From Streptomyces sp. ADI95-17 (GTDB lineage: Bacteria; Actinomycetota; Actinomycetes; Streptomycetales; Streptomycetaceae): DNA of 60,948 nt. The position numbers and the translations under genes are program-made. Position 1 is the first letter of the stretch. Each line of letters opens with the position of its first letter. The notes under the pieces are model-generated. The model was not told where the DNA came from and made no database searches. It was given only the letters and a program-made list of their open reading frames with translations. Shown here piece after piece: positions 7,241 through 16,616 of this stretch. The DNA is taken from NCBI RefSeq assembly GCF_003846175.1, contig NZ_ML123045.1, forward strand, positions 632,577-693,524. Reading direction: 5' to 3'.

Positions 7241-8074
7241 ATGACGATGACGGACTTCGATCTGGACCGGCGCACCCCCGCCGGAGCCCTGCAAACCGTC
7301 GACCGGGCGCTCCTGGTGCTGCTCGCCTTCGAGCGGACCCGGCCCGACTGGGGCGTCACCGAGGTCGCCGAGGAGTTCGGCTGGGACACCTCGGTGGCCC
7401 AGCGGCTGCTCGCCACCCTCGCCGGGCGCGGCTTCCTGGTCTCCGACCCGGTCACCCGCCGCTACCGCATCGGCCCCGCCGTGCTGCGCCTGGGCCGGCT
7501 CTGGGAGCGCTCCGGGTCGCTGGAGCTGCTGGCCGGACCGGTGCTGGAGGAACTGCGCCGGGTCACCGGCGACACCGTCCTGTTCTGCCTGCCGGACAGC
7601 TTCCACATGCGGTGCGTCGCCGCGGAGGAGGGGGAGGCCGGGCCGCTGCGCTACTACCCGCTGGTCGGCGAGCTCTACCCGGCGCACGCCGGGGCGACCA
7701 GCAAGTCGTACTACGCGTATCTGCCCGACGAACAGCGCCACCGGCTCTTCCGGGGCCGCCCGATGGCCCGCTTCACCGACCGGACGGTCACCGACCCGGA
7801 CCGGCTGGAGGAGGAGTTCCTCAGGGTCCGAGCCCAGGGGTACGCGTTCACGGTCGGCGAGTACGACACCGGCATCGCGACCGTCGCCGTACCGGTCTTC
7901 CTGGGGCGCGAGCCGTACGGCAGCCTCAGCCTGGGCGGCGCCGAAGAGCTTTTCCGGGAGGCGCCGGACGACCGGCTCGACGCACTGCGCCACGCGGCCC
8001 AGCTGCTGGAGCGGCGGCTCACCCACCCTCCGCAGCGCCCGAAGCCCCGCACCCGTCGCCCCCGTACCGCCTGA
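7241..8074 (+). CDS. IclR-family transcriptional regulator
   Basis: 277 residues. Residues 15-75 form the winged helix-turn-helix (TVDRALLVLLAF, VTEVAEEFGWDTSVAQRLLATLAGRGFL). Residues 90-260 are the IclR ligand-binding GAF-like domain (GATSKSYYAYLP, VGEYDTGIATVAVPVF). The tail is rich in Pro and Arg. ATG 7241 is used here, but ATG 7247 has better spacing to the GGTGAG site. Being divergent from the DUF1177-permease-M20 operon and directly before pepE, it is the likely local, effector-controlled regulator of both. Confidence 0.88.
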   Translation: MTMTDFDLDRRTPAGALQTVDRALLVLLAFERTRPDWGVTEVAEEFGWDTSVAQRLLATLAGRGFLVSDPVTRRYRIGPAVLRLGRLWERSGSLELLAGPVLEELRRVTGDTVLFCLPDSFHMRCVAAEEGEAGPLRYYPLVGELYPAHAGATSKSYYAYLPDEQRHRLFRGRPMARFTDRTVTDPDRLEEEFLRVRAQGYAFTVGEYDTGIATVAVPVFLGREPYGSLSLGGAEELFREAPDDRLDALRHAAQLLERRLTHPPQRPKPRTRRPRTA

Positions 8075-8108
8075 CGATCCGGAAGAGAACGACGATCCGG
8101 AAGAGAAC
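8073..8108 (+). repeat. Two tandem 18-bp units before pepE
   Basis: GACGATCCGGAAGAGAAC occurs twice without a gap (8073-8090, 8091-8108), starting inside the iclR stop codon and followed by GAAGAGG. Each unit carries a GGAAGAG-like ribosome-site sequence, so the duplication may affect translation of pepE. Confidence 0.85.
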
Positions 8109-8121
8109 GAAGAGGAACCCC

Positions 8122-8850
8122 ATGAATCTGCTGCTGCTCTCCAACTCCACCCAGCACGGCCGCGGTTATCTGGAACACGCCATCGACACCGTGACCGCGT
8201 TCCTGCCCTCCGGCGCCCGGCTGGCCTTCGTGCCCTACGCCCTCGCCGACTACACCGCCTACACCGCACGCGTCCGCGAGGCCCTGGAACCCCGCGGCAT
8301 CACCGTCCGCGGGGTCCACGAGAACGCCGACCCGGTCGCCGGACTCGCCGCGTCCGACGCCGTGTTCATCGGCGGTGGCAACTCCTTCCGGCTGCTGAGC
8401 GCCCTGTACCGGACCGGTCTGCGGGACGCCGTGACCGAGGCGGTACGGGGCGGGCTGCCGTACATGGGGGCCAGCGCCGGGACGAACATGGCGGCGCCCA
8501 CCCTGCGCACCACCAACGACATGCCCATCGTGCAGCCGCCGTCCTTCGAGACGCTCGGCCTCGTCCCGTTCCAGATCAACCCGCACTATCTGGACCCGGA
8601 CCCGGCCAGCACCCACAAGGGCGAGACCCGCGAGGAGCGGCTCACCGAATTCCTGGAGGAGAACGACGTACCGGTGCTCGGCCTGCGCGAGGGATCGTGG
8701 CTGCGGGTCGAGGGACGCCGGGCCCGGGTGCAGGGCGCCCGCCCCGCCCGGCTGTTCACCCGCGGCGCGCAGCCGCAGGAGCTCCCGGCGGGGTCGGACG
8801 TCTCTCATCTGCTCACGACGACACCGCGGTTCGACGCTCCGGTGCGCTGA
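8122..8850 (+). CDS. pepE: Alpha-aspartyl dipeptidase, peptidase E (S51)
   Basis: 242 residues. Family S51 serine peptidases hydrolyse dipeptides with N-terminal aspartate. The nucleophile sits in YMGASAGTNMA (Ser in GASAG), preceded by the FIGGGNSFRLL loop, with the conserved PFQINPHYLDPDP segment carrying the His. Length and layout match PepE of enteric bacteria. The gene lies 47 nt after iclR and probably shares its mRNA. Together with the M20 peptidase it suggests breakdown of a dipeptide-like or N-acyl compound. Its 3' end overlaps the convergent MFS gene by 38 bp. Confidence 0.88.
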   Translation: MNLLLLSNSTQHGRGYLEHAIDTVTAFLPSGARLAFVPYALADYTAYTARVREALEPRGITVRGVHENADPVAGLAASDAVFIGGGNSFRLLSALYRTGLRDAVTEAVRGGLPYMGASAGTNMAAPTLRTTNDMPIVQPPSFETLGLVPFQINPHYLDPDPASTHKGETREERLTEFLEENDVPVLGLREGSWLRVEGRRARVQGARPARLFTRGAQPQELPAGSDVSHLLTTTPRFDAPVR

Positions 8851-10606
8851 CCGCCAGCACCAGATCCGTGTCGACCGGCAGACCGTCGCCCGGGTACGCG
8901 GCCGGGCGGGCGCTCGGCGCGTACCCGGTGGCCGACCCCGCCAGCACGAAGCTGCCGCCGTGCGGGGCGGCCAGCGCGTAGCGGCCGTCCCCGTCCGCCA
9001 CGGTGAGACCGGCCTGCCGGCCCCGGTGGTCGATCAGCGTGACATTGGCGCGGGCCACCGGGGCGCCGTCGGCGTCCAGTACCCGGCCGCGGAAGCCGCC
9101 CGAGCCGGCGACCGGGCGGGAGGCGGTGGGCGCCGGGGCGTCCTCGTCGCTGCTCGCCAGCAGCGCCGGGCGCATCGACTCGCGCTGCGACGGCAGGAAC
9201 GAGGCCAGCACCAGCCCGATCAGCACCGCACCCGTCGCGATCAGGAACGAGATGCGGAACCCCTCCATCGAGGGCAGCGCGGCCCCGCCGACGTGGACCG
9301 AGGTGTTCGCCAGCACCATGCCGATCACGGCGCTCGACACCGACGTGCCGATCGACCGCATCAGGGTGTTCAGACCGTTGGCCGCACCCGTCTCGGACGG
9401 GTCGACGGCCCCGATGATCAGTGCGGGCAGCGAGGAGTACGCGAGCCCGATGCCGGCCCCGAGCACCACCGCGATCACCACGGTCTGCCAGGCGGCGCTC
9501 ATCAGCCCCTGCCCCGCCCCGTAACCGACCGCGATGACCAGCATGCCGAGCATCAGCGAGACCTTGGGGCCCCGGCGGGCGGACAGCCGGGCGTACAGCG
9601 GGGCGACGAACATCATCGTCAGGCCGAGCGGCGCCACGCACAGCCCGGCGACCACCATCGACTGCCCGAGGCCGTACCCCGTGGACGTGGGCAGCTGGAG
9701 CAGCTGCGGCAGGACCAGCGAGACGGCGTAGAAGGCGACCCCGACCATGATCGAGGCGAGGTTGGTGAGCAGCACCTCGCGCCGGGCCGTGGTCCGCAGA
9801 TCGACCAGCGGGGCCGGGCTGCGCAGCTCGAACAGACCCCACAGCACGAGGATCACCAGCGAGGCGCCGATCAGCCCGAGGGTGCTGCCCGAGGTCCAGC
9901 CCCAGTCACTGCCCTTGGTGATGGGCAGCAGCAGGCAGACCAGCCCGAGCGACAGGCCCAGCGCGCCGACGAGGTCGAACCGGCCGGGCGCGCGCAGCGC
10001 GGGCTCCGGCACGGCCACGACCGTGAGCGCCATCGCCAGCACGCCCAGACCGGCCGCGCCGAGGAACAGGGTGTGCCAGTCGAAGTGCTGGGCGATCAGC
10101 GCGGCGGCGGGCAGCGCCAGGCCGCCGCCGACCCCGATCGAGGAGCTCATCAGCGCCATCGCCGAGCCGAGCCGCTCGCGCGGCAGCTCGTCGCGCATGA
10201 TGCCGATGCCCAGCGGGATGGCGCCCATGGCGAAGCCCTGGAGCGCGCGGCCCACGATCATGACCACGAGATCGTCGGTGGAGGCGCATATCAATGAGCC
10301 GATCACCATCACGGCGAGGCTGGCGAGCAGCATCTTCCGCTTGCCGTAGAGGTCGCCGAGCCGCCCCATGATCGGGGTGGCGACGGCACCCGCGAGCAGC
10401 GTCGCGGTCATCACCCAGGTGGCGTTCGACGGGTCGGTGTGCAGCAGGGCGGGCAGGTCCTTGATGACGGGGACGAGCAGGGTCTGCATCACCGCGACGG
10501 TGATACCCGCGAAGGCGAGCACGGGGACGACCCCGCCGCCGCCCGCCTTGCGCGGCCGCGGATCCGGGAGTTCCCCGGCGTGCTGTTCGTTCGTCGTCTG
10601 TGGCAT
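8813..10606 (-). CDS. DHA2-type MFS transporter with C-terminal carboxypeptidase-regulatory-like domain
   Basis: 597 residues. Residues 25-500 hold about 14 hydrophobic segments of the drug:H+ antiporter-2 type; motif A appears as GRLGDLYGKRKML between helices 2 and 3. Residues 525-595 (GFRGRVLDADGAPVARANV, DGDGRYALAAPHGGSF) form a CarboxypepD_reg-like beta-sandwich, unusual on an MFS protein. Start ATG 10606 (MPQTTNEQH); the frame stays open upstream only because it is antisense to the dehydrogenase gene. It probably exports a drug or metabolite. The regulator is not evident nearby. Confidence 0.85.
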   Translation of the reverse strand: MPQTTNEQHAGELPDPRPRKAGGGGVVPVLAFAGITVAVMQTLLVPVIKDLPALLHTDPSNATWVMTATLLAGAVATPIMGRLGDLYGKRKMLLASLAVMVIGSLICASTDDLVVMIVGRALQGFAMGAIPLGIGIMRDELPRERLGSAMALMSSSIGVGGGLALPAAALIAQHFDWHTLFLGAAGLGVLAMALTVVAVPEPALRAPGRFDLVGALGLSLGLVCLLLPITKGSDWGWTSGSTLGLIGASLVILVLWGLFELRSPAPLVDLRTTARREVLLTNLASIMVGVAFYAVSLVLPQLLQLPTSTGYGLGQSMVVAGLCVAPLGLTMMFVAPLYARLSARRGPKVSLMLGMLVIAVGYGAGQGLMSAAWQTVVIAVVLGAGIGLAYSSLPALIIGAVDPSETGAANGLNTLMRSIGTSVSSAVIGMVLANTSVHVGGAALPSMEGFRISFLIATGAVLIGLVLASFLPSQRESMRPALLASSDEDAPAPTASRPVAGSGGFRGRVLDADGAPVARANVTLIDHRGRQAGLTVADGDGRYALAAPHGGSFVLAGSATGYAPSARPAAYPGDGLPVDTDLVLAVSAPERRTAVSS

Positions 10607-10812
10607 ACGTGCGGCCTCCGGGCGGCGTGATCGAGGGTCTGAAGAGGCGTGCGGGCGGTGCGGGCGGGCAGCGCCCGCACCGCCAAGTGTGTGCAGCGTG
10701 AAACCTTCCAGCTGCCCGCGGTATTCCGGTGAACGCGCCGCGAACGGGGCACGACGGCGCACTCGGACCGAGGCGCGCGAAGATCCGCCCGTCATCTGAC
10801 CTTCCGTCAGAA

Positions 10813-10826
10813 TGGAACGTGTTCTA
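10813..10826. promoter_or_regulatory. KstR-type palindromic operator before the acyl-CoA dehydrogenase operon
   Basis: TGGAACGTGTTCTA fits TNNAACNNGTTNNA, the pattern bound by the TetR-family steroid regulator KstR. It lies 42-55 nt before the start of the fused acyl-CoA dehydrogenase gene. A matching site stands at 18452-18465 before the MaoC operon. The rest of the 10607-10867 gap shows no gene. Confidence 0.6.
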
Positions 10827-10867
10827 CTCTTGCGCCGTTCCAGTGGCTGCGACCGGCGAGGATCCGC

Positions 10868-13048
10868 ATGGGCATCGGAATCACCGAAGAACACAGGGAG
10901 TTGGCGCAGGCCGTACGGGGCTGGCTGGCGCGCGCCGTCCCGCCGAAGGAGATCCGCGCACTCCTGGACGCGGATGACTCGACTGCCCCCGGCGTGCGCC
11001 CCGGGTACTGGGACGGGCTCGCCGAACAGGGCCTGCTCGCCATCCATCTGCCCGAGGAACACGGGGGCGGGGGCGGCCGGCTCCTCGATCTGGCCGTGGT
11101 CCTCGAAGAGGCCGGCCGGGCCCCGCTGCCCGGCCCGTACCTGCCGAGCGTCCTGGCCTCCGCCGTACTGCACACGGCGGGGCCGGACGGCCTGGTGCGC
11201 GACCTCGCGGCCGGTACGCGGATCGGCGCGGTGGCCCTCGGCCCCGGCACCCTCACCGCCGTCGAGCACGAGGACGGCCATCTGCTCGACGGCACGGCGC
11301 CGCCCGTCCTCTCCGGCGCCGAGGCCGACCTGCTGCTCCTGACCGCCGAATCGGCCACCGGCACCCTCTGGTTCGCCGTCGACTCCGCCACCGCGGGGCT
11401 GACCGCCCGCCCGCACCGCGGCGCCGACCCGACCCGGCCCACCGCCGAGGTCCGCGCCGAGGGCGTACTCGTCCCCGCCGGCCGCCTCGTACGGACCGAC
11501 ACCACCCGCGTCCGCGACCTCGCCGCCGTCCTCCTCGCCGCGGAGGCCTGCGGAACGGCCGCCAGGGCGCTGCACACCGCCGCCGAACACGCCAAGGTCC
11601 GCGAACAGTTCGGCCGCCCCATCGGGCAGTTCCAGGGCGTCAAGCACCTCTGCGCCGACATGCTGGTACGGGTCGAGCGGGCCCGTGCGCTGGTGTGGGA
11701 CGCGGCCCGCGCCGCCGACGAGGAGACGGACCCGGACGTACGGTCCATGGTCGCCGCCCTCGCCGCCTCGGACGCACTCGACGCCGCGTACGGCTGCGCC
11801 AAGGACTGCGTCCAGATCCTCGGCGGCATCGGCTTCACCTGGGAGCACGACGCCCATCTGTATCTGCGCCGGGCCCTGGTGGCACGCCAGCTGCTGGGGA
11901 CCGGCGACGGCCACCGGCTGCGGGCCGTCCGGCTGGCCGAGGGCGGGGCCCGCCGCTCGCTCGCCCTCGAACTCCCCGCCGGGGCCGACGCCCACCGGGC
12001 CGGAGCCCGCGAGGCCGTCGCCGCCGCCCGCGGCCTCGCCCCGAAGGAGGCCCGCCGCGCCCTCGCGCCGACCGGCTACGCCGCCCCCTACCTCCCGGCC
12101 CCCTACGGCCTGGGCGCCGGCCCCGTACAACAGCTGGTCATACAGCAGGAGTTGAGGGAACAAGGGGTGAAGCTGAGCGACCTGGGGATCGCCACCTGGG
12201 TGGTGCCCTCGCTCCTCGCCCACGGCACGCCGCAGCAGCAGGAGCGCTATCTGCTGCCCACCCTGCGCGGCGAACTCCTGTGGTGCCAGCTGTTCTCCGA
12301 GCCCGACGCGGGATCCGACCTCGCCTCGCTCCGCACGAAGGCGGAACGGACCGACGAGGGCTGGCGGATCAACGGACAGAAGGTGTGGACGAGCGCCGCC
12401 CAGTGGGCCGACCACGGGATCCTGCTCGCCCGGACCGACCCGGACGCCCCCAAGCACCAGGGCATCGGCTACTTCCTCGTCGACATGAAGAACACCCCGG
12501 GCATCGACATCCGGCCGCTGAAGGAGATCACCGGCGACGCCCTCTTCAACGAGGTGTACTTCGACGACGTCCTGCTGCCCGCCGACGCCGTCGTCGGCGA
12601 GCCCGACGGCGGCTGGAAGGTCGCCCGCAACACCCTGGGCAACGAACGCGTCCACATGGCCGACCAGATGACCTTCGACACCGGCCTGGAGGCGCTGATC
12701 GCCCGCTCCGGCGAACTCGACGGCGCCTGCCGGGCCCGAATCGGAGCGCTCGCCGCCGAGGCGCACGCGCTGGGCTGCATCGGGCTGCGCACCACGATGC
12801 AGCAGGTCTCCGGGCTCGAACCCGGCGCGGGCGCCTCCGTCCGCAAGCTCGTCCAGACCACCCACCAGCAGAAGGTCGCCGAACTCGCCCTCGAACTCCT
12901 CGGCCCGGCGGGCGCGGCCGGCGAGGGGCCGGCGGAGCGAGCCCTGCACGGCTTCCTGATGTCCCGCTGCCTGACCATCGCGGGCGGCACCACCCAGGTT
13001 CAGCTCAATGTCGTCGCCGAGCGCATCCTCGGCCTCCCGCGCGATTGA
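10868..13048 (+). CDS. Two-domain (tandem fused) acyl-CoA dehydrogenase
   Basis: 726 residues holding two acyl-CoA dehydrogenase folds in one chain: about 1-345 and 370-726. The second half has the full FAD and substrate pattern ([44 protein letters not shown]). The first half is more divergent but keeps the C-terminal helices ([40 protein letters not shown]). Actinobacterial steroid side-chain dehydrogenases work as alpha2beta2 pairs of two different subunits, and a fusion would give the same pairing. It would introduce the alpha,beta double bond into an acyl-CoA. It is followed 11 nt later by an SCP2-thiolase, forming one operon behind a KstR-type site. Confidence 0.85.
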   Translation: MGIGITEEHRELAQAVRGWLARAVPPKEIRALLDADDSTAPGVRPGYWDGLAEQGLLAIHLPEEHGGGGGRLLDLAVVLEEAGRAPLPGPYLPSVLASAVLHTAGPDGLVRDLAAGTRIGAVALGPGTLTAVEHEDGHLLDGTAPPVLSGAEADLLLLTAESATGTLWFAVDSATAGLTARPHRGADPTRPTAEVRAEGVLVPAGRLVRTDTTRVRDLAAVLLAAEACGTAARALHTAAEHAKVREQFGRPIGQFQGVKHLCADMLVRVERARALVWDAARAADEETDPDVRSMVAALAASDALDAAYGCAKDCVQILGGIGFTWEHDAHLYLRRALVARQLLGTGDGHRLRAVRLAEGGARRSLALELPAGADAHRAGAREAVAAARGLAPKEARRALAPTGYAAPYLPAPYGLGAGPVQQLVIQQELREQGVKLSDLGIATWVVPSLLAHGTPQQQERYLLPTLRGELLWCQLFSEPDAGSDLASLRTKAERTDEGWRINGQKVWTSAAQWADHGILLARTDPDAPKHQGIGYFLVDMKNTPGIDIRPLKEITGDALFNEVYFDDVLLPADAVVGEPDGGWKVARNTLGNERVHMADQMTFDTGLEALIARSGELDGACRARIGALAAEAHALGCIGLRTTMQQVSGLEPGAGASVRKLVQTTHQQKVAELALELLGPAGAAGEGPAERALHGFLMSRCLTIAGGTTQVQLNVVAERILGLPRD

Positions 13049-13059
13049 AGGGACCTCCC

Positions 13060-14292
13060 ATGAAGCCCGTACAGCACGCGAAGCCCATGAAGCTCATGAA
13101 GGCGTACGTCGTCGGCGTCGGCATGACGAAGTTCGAGAAGCCCGAGACCCGTGACTGGCAGTACTGGGACATGGCGGAGGAGGCGGGCACGGCGGCGCTC
13201 GACGACGCCGGGATCGCGTACGAACAGATCCAGCAGGCCGCCGTCGGCTACTGCTTCCAGCCGTCCACCGCCGGCCAGCGCGCCGTCTACGAGCTCGGCC
13301 TGACCGGTGTGCCCGTCTACAACGTCAACAACAACTGCGCCACCGGCTCCACCGCGCTGATGATGGCCCGGCAGTTCGTCGAGGGCGGCGGCAGCGACTG
13401 CGTACTCGCGCTCGGCTTCGAGAAGATGACGCGCGGCGCGCTCGGCGGCGGAGGCGCGGACGGCGGCGCCGCCGACTTCAGGACGTCACCCGTCGCCCGG
13501 CACTACGGGATCATGGCCGCCGCCCACGGCTTCGAGATGAGCCCGCCCACCGCCCAGATCTTCGGCAACGCGGCCCGTGAGCACATGGAGCGGTACGGGA
13601 CGACCGAGGCGCAGCTCGCGGCGGTCGGCGCCAAGAACCACCGGCACTCGGTGAACAATCCGTACGCCCAGTTCCAGGACCCTTACACGGTCGAGGAGAT
13701 ACTCGCCGCGAAGACCATCCACCGCCCGCTGACCAAGCTCCAGTGCTCACCCACCTCCGACGGCGCGGCCGCCGCCGTCGTGGTGTCGGAACGCTTCGTC
13801 GAGAGCCACGGCCTGGGCGACCGCGCGGTCGAGATCGTCGCCCAGGCCATGACCACCGACACCGGCGACTCCTTCGCCTCGGGGACCTGCATCGACGCCG
13901 TGGGCCGGCCGATGTCGCAGGCCGCCGCCCACCAGGTCTACGAGGCGTCGGGGCTCTCCGCCGCCGACCTTGACGTCATCGAGCTGCACGACTGCTTCTC
14001 CATCAACGAACTCCTCACTTACGAGGCACTCGGGCTGTGCGGCGAGGGCGAGTCCGGGAAACTCGTCGAGTCCGGCGCCACCACGTACGGCGGCCGCTGG
14101 GTGGTCAACCCGTCCGGCGGGCTGATCTCCAAGGGCCACCCGCTCGGCGCCACCGGAATCGCCCAGGCCGCCGAACTGACCTGGCAGCTCAGGGGCGAGG
14201 CGGGGCCCAGGCAGGTGCCGGACGCCCGGGTCGGCCTGAGCCACAACATCGGGCTCGGCGGGGCGGCGGTGGTGACGCTGCTGCGCCGCTGA
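13060..14292 (+). CDS. Thiolase-like lipid-transfer protein (SCP2-thiolase / Ltp family)
   Basis: 410 residues from ATG 13060, preceded by GAAGGGA; start sites MKLMKAY further in are possible. Thiolase fold: nucleophile Cys in [22 protein letters not shown], and the glycine-rich end [14 protein letters not shown]. The family includes sterol-carrier-protein-x thiolases and the Ltp aldolases that cleave steroid side chains. It would take the 3-keto or aldol intermediate produced after dehydrogenation and hydration. Neighbours and the shared operator link it to the MaoC-SDR operon at 18562-21573. Confidence 0.85.
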   Translation: MKPVQHAKPMKLMKAYVVGVGMTKFEKPETRDWQYWDMAEEAGTAALDDAGIAYEQIQQAAVGYCFQPSTAGQRAVYELGLTGVPVYNVNNNCATGSTALMMARQFVEGGGSDCVLALGFEKMTRGALGGGGADGGAADFRTSPVARHYGIMAAAHGFEMSPPTAQIFGNAAREHMERYGTTEAQLAAVGAKNHRHSVNNPYAQFQDPYTVEEILAAKTIHRPLTKLQCSPTSDGAAAAVVVSERFVESHGLGDRAVEIVAQAMTTDTGDSFASGTCIDAVGRPMSQAAAHQVYEASGLSAADLDVIELHDCFSINELLTYEALGLCGEGESGKLVESGATTYGGRWVVNPSGGLISKGHPLGATGIAQAAELTWQLRGEAGPRQVPDARVGLSHNIGLGGAAVVTLLRR

Positions 14293-14478
14293 GGAACGGG
14301 CCCGGGCGGGCGCCCGGGCGGGGCCCGCCCAGGAGCGGGGCAACTCGCGTCCCGGGCGGACGAGTTCCGGGCGGCCCGGGGCAACGATCCGGCACTGAGC
14401 TGTCACCGAGCCGTCGAAGAGGCGCCGGGCGCGGCATCGGCCGGTGCCCCGGGTGTCGCGTCGCCCCCCGGACGGGGC

Positions 14479-15120
14479 CTACAGCCACCCCTGCTGCCGT
14501 GCCGCCCGCACCGCTTCCATGCGGTTGCGTGTGCCCGTCTTGCCGATCGCCGACGAGAGATAGTTCCGTACCGTCGACTCGGACAGATGCAGCTTCGCCG
14601 CGATGTCGGCGACCGTGGCCCCGTCCACCGAGGCGTTCAGCGCATCCCGCTCCCGCGCGGTCAGCGGGCTGGGCCCGGCACTGAGCGCGGCGGCGGCCAG
14701 CGCCGGGTCGATCACCGTCTCACCGCCCAGCACCCGGCGGACCGCGTCGGCCAGCTCCTCGACCGGACCGTCCTTGACCAGGAACCCCGAGGCCCCGGCC
14801 TCCATCGCCCGGCGCAGATAGCCGGGGCGGCCGAAGGTGGTGAGGATCAGCACCCGGCAGTCCGGCACCTGCTCACGCAGATCGGCGGCGGCGTCCAGCC
14901 CACTGCGGCCCGGGAGTTCGATGTCCAGCAGCGCCACATCGGGCCGGGACAGCAGTGCCGCGTCCACGATCTCGTCCCCGGCGGCCACCTGCGCCACGAC
15001 CTCGATGTCCGGCTCAAGACCGAGCAGCAGAGCGAGCGCCCCGCGCATCATGCCCTGGTCCTCGGCGAGCAGGACGCGCACGGACTTGGCGGGGCGGTGC
15101 TCCTGCGGCATCTCGTTCAC
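14479..15120 (-). CDS. LuxR/NarL-family response regulator
   Basis: 213 residues from GTG 15120 (ATG at 15111 is also possible). The receiver domain (residues 10-125) has the acidic pair in AEDQ, phospho-acceptor Asp in VALLDIELPG and Lys in LVKDG. The C-terminus has a LuxR helix-turn-helix (LTARERDAL, VADIAAKLHLSESTVRNYL). It is partner to the histidine kinase at 15331-16605, but separated from it by 210 nt that contain a strong hairpin. It probably controls the adjoining ABC exporter. Confidence 0.9.
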   Translation of the reverse strand: MNEMPQEHRPAKSVRVLLAEDQGMMRGALALLLGLEPDIEVVAQVAAGDEIVDAALLSRPDVALLDIELPGRSGLDAAADLREQVPDCRVLILTTFGRPGYLRRAMEAGASGFLVKDGPVEELADAVRRVLGGETVIDPALAAAALSAGPSPLTARERDALNASVDGATVADIAAKLHLSESTVRNYLSSAIGKTGTRNRMEAVRAARQQGWL

Positions 15121-15252
15121 GGGAAACAGACTAGGGCGCGCGGTGCACTGCCCGGAGTCCTGCCCGCCGTGCTACGCGTTCTCCCAGCACTCCCGGGCGA
15201 TCGACGACCGGATGGCGGCCAGTTCCAGACCGATCGTCCGGGCCTCGGCGCC

Positions 15253-15293
15253 GGGCAAGGGCCGGGGACAGACCCTGCCCCCGGCCCTTGCCC
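15253..15293. terminator. Hairpin between kinase and regulator genes
   Basis: Perfect 15-bp inverted repeat, arms 15253-15267 and 15279-15293, with an 11-nt loop. It lies in the unusually long gap between the histidine kinase and its regulator gene. It may terminate or attenuate the upstream transcript and lower regulator expression. Confidence 0.6.
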
Positions 15294-15330
15294 TTGCCCG
15301 CTCATGAACCCGGCATCACGCCCCCCGCTT

Positions 15331-16605
15331 TCAGACCCCGGCATCACACCCCCCGCATCCGGACCCCGGCATCCGGACCGGCGGGTCGTCCTCCATCGTC
15401 CCGGTCTCCTCGTCCGCCGGGCCCGGACCGTCCATCGGCAGCTCCGCCGTGACCACGAAGCCGCGCCCCGGCGCCGGGCCCGCCCGGAGGCTGCCTCCCG
15501 ACGCGGCCAGGCGCTCGGTGAGTCCGGTCAGCCCGGTGCCCCCGATGCCGGGTGTGGCCGGGGCGTCCCGACCGGGGCCGCTGCCGTCGTCGGTGACCGT
15601 CAGCCGGACCCGTTCGGCCGTGCCGTCGAGCACGAACGAGCAGGTGGTCGCGTGGGAGTGGCGTACGACATTGGTGACGGCCTCCCGTACCACCCAGCCC
15701 AGCAGGGCCTCCGTCTGCGGGGCGAGCGGTGGGCCCGAGCGGCGGAGCACCGGCTCGATCCCGGCGGCGGTCAGCGCCGAGCGGGCCCGGTCCAGTTCGG
15801 TGGCCAGGCTGCCCTCCCGGTAGCCGGTGACCGCCTCACGGATCTCGGTGAGGGCCTGCCGGCCGACGGACTCGATGTCGGCGACCTGGGTGAGCGCCGC
15901 GTCCATGTCGCGGGGCGCGAGCCGGCGGGCGGCCTCCGACTTGACCACGATCACGGAGAGCGTGTGGCCCAGCAGATCGTGCAGATCGCGGGAGAAGCGC
16001 AGCCGCTCCTTCTCGACGGCGGTGCGGGCCAGCTCCTGCCGGGTGGCGCGCAGTTCCATCACGGTCTCCGCGAGGGTGAGGATCGCGGCGGTCACCGCGC
16101 CCGAGATGAAGGTGCCGTAACCGATCGTCCACGGGTCCGAGGCGCCGTGGCCGCGCCATACCGCCACGGTGGTGGCGACCGCGGCGAGGACGAACACGCC
16201 GACCGCCAGTCGCCGTCTGCGCAGGATGGCGCCGCAGGCCAGCGAGAGCAGCGGGAAGAACAGCAGCCAGCTCCCGCCGTAGCCGATCGCCAGCGCCAGG
16301 GTGACGGCGGTCATCGCGGCGAGCAGCCAGTACGACACCGGGCTCTCCCGCTTCCTCCGGTCGAAGCCGCGGAACACCACCGAGACGTAGAGGGAGTTGA
16401 AGGCGAGCAGCCCGAGACCGCCGAGCCAGGGGTTGGCCGCCTCGCCCTGGAAGAGATTGGAGAAGGAGCCCAGGCCCATCAGCAGCCAGGGCAGCAGGGC
16501 GTACGGGCCGGGCGGGCCGGGGCGCCGCTCGTCGTCCCCCTTGCGCCGGCGGCGCCACCGGCCCGGCCGCCCGCTCCCGGGCGTACCCGTTCGGTTCCTG
16601 GCCAT
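15331..16605 (-). CDS. DesK/NarL-type sensor histidine kinase
   Basis: 424 residues. Start ATG 16605 follows AGGAG at good spacing. About five hydrophobic segments (40-190) make a membrane sensor of the DesK kind. HisKA_3 dimerisation box: FSRDLHDLLGHTLSV with the phospho-His. The ATPase domain has the N-box REAVTNVVRHSHA and the G-box DGSGPG...GTGLTGLTERL. It is the third gene of the ABC ATPase-permease-kinase-regulator set, an arrangement typical of systems sensing peptide or envelope-active compounds. Confidence 0.9.
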   Translation of the reverse strand: MARNRTGTPGSGRPGRWRRRRKGDDERRPGPPGPYALLPWLLMGLGSFSNLFQGEAANPWLGGLGLLAFNSLYVSVVFRGFDRRKRESPVSYWLLAAMTAVTLALAIGYGGSWLLFFPLLSLACGAILRRRRLAVGVFVLAAVATTVAVWRGHGASDPWTIGYGTFISGAVTAAILTLAETVMELRATRQELARTAVEKERLRFSRDLHDLLGHTLSVIVVKSEAARRLAPRDMDAALTQVADIESVGRQALTEIREAVTGYREGSLATELDRARSALTAAGIEPVLRRSGPPLAPQTEALLGWVVREAVTNVVRHSHATTCSFVLDGTAERVRLTVTDDGSGPGRDAPATPGIGGTGLTGLTERLAASGGSLRAGPAPGRGFVVTAELPMDGPGPADEETGTMEDDPPVRMPGSGCGGCDAGV

Positions 16606-16616
16606 GTCCACTCCTG

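Noticed and set aside
8813..12949. A 1378-codon minus-strand open frame
   Set aside because: The real exporter starts at 10606. Upstream of it the frame is the antisense shadow of the fused acyl-CoA dehydrogenase gene and shows low-complexity Arg/Gly/Ala sequence.
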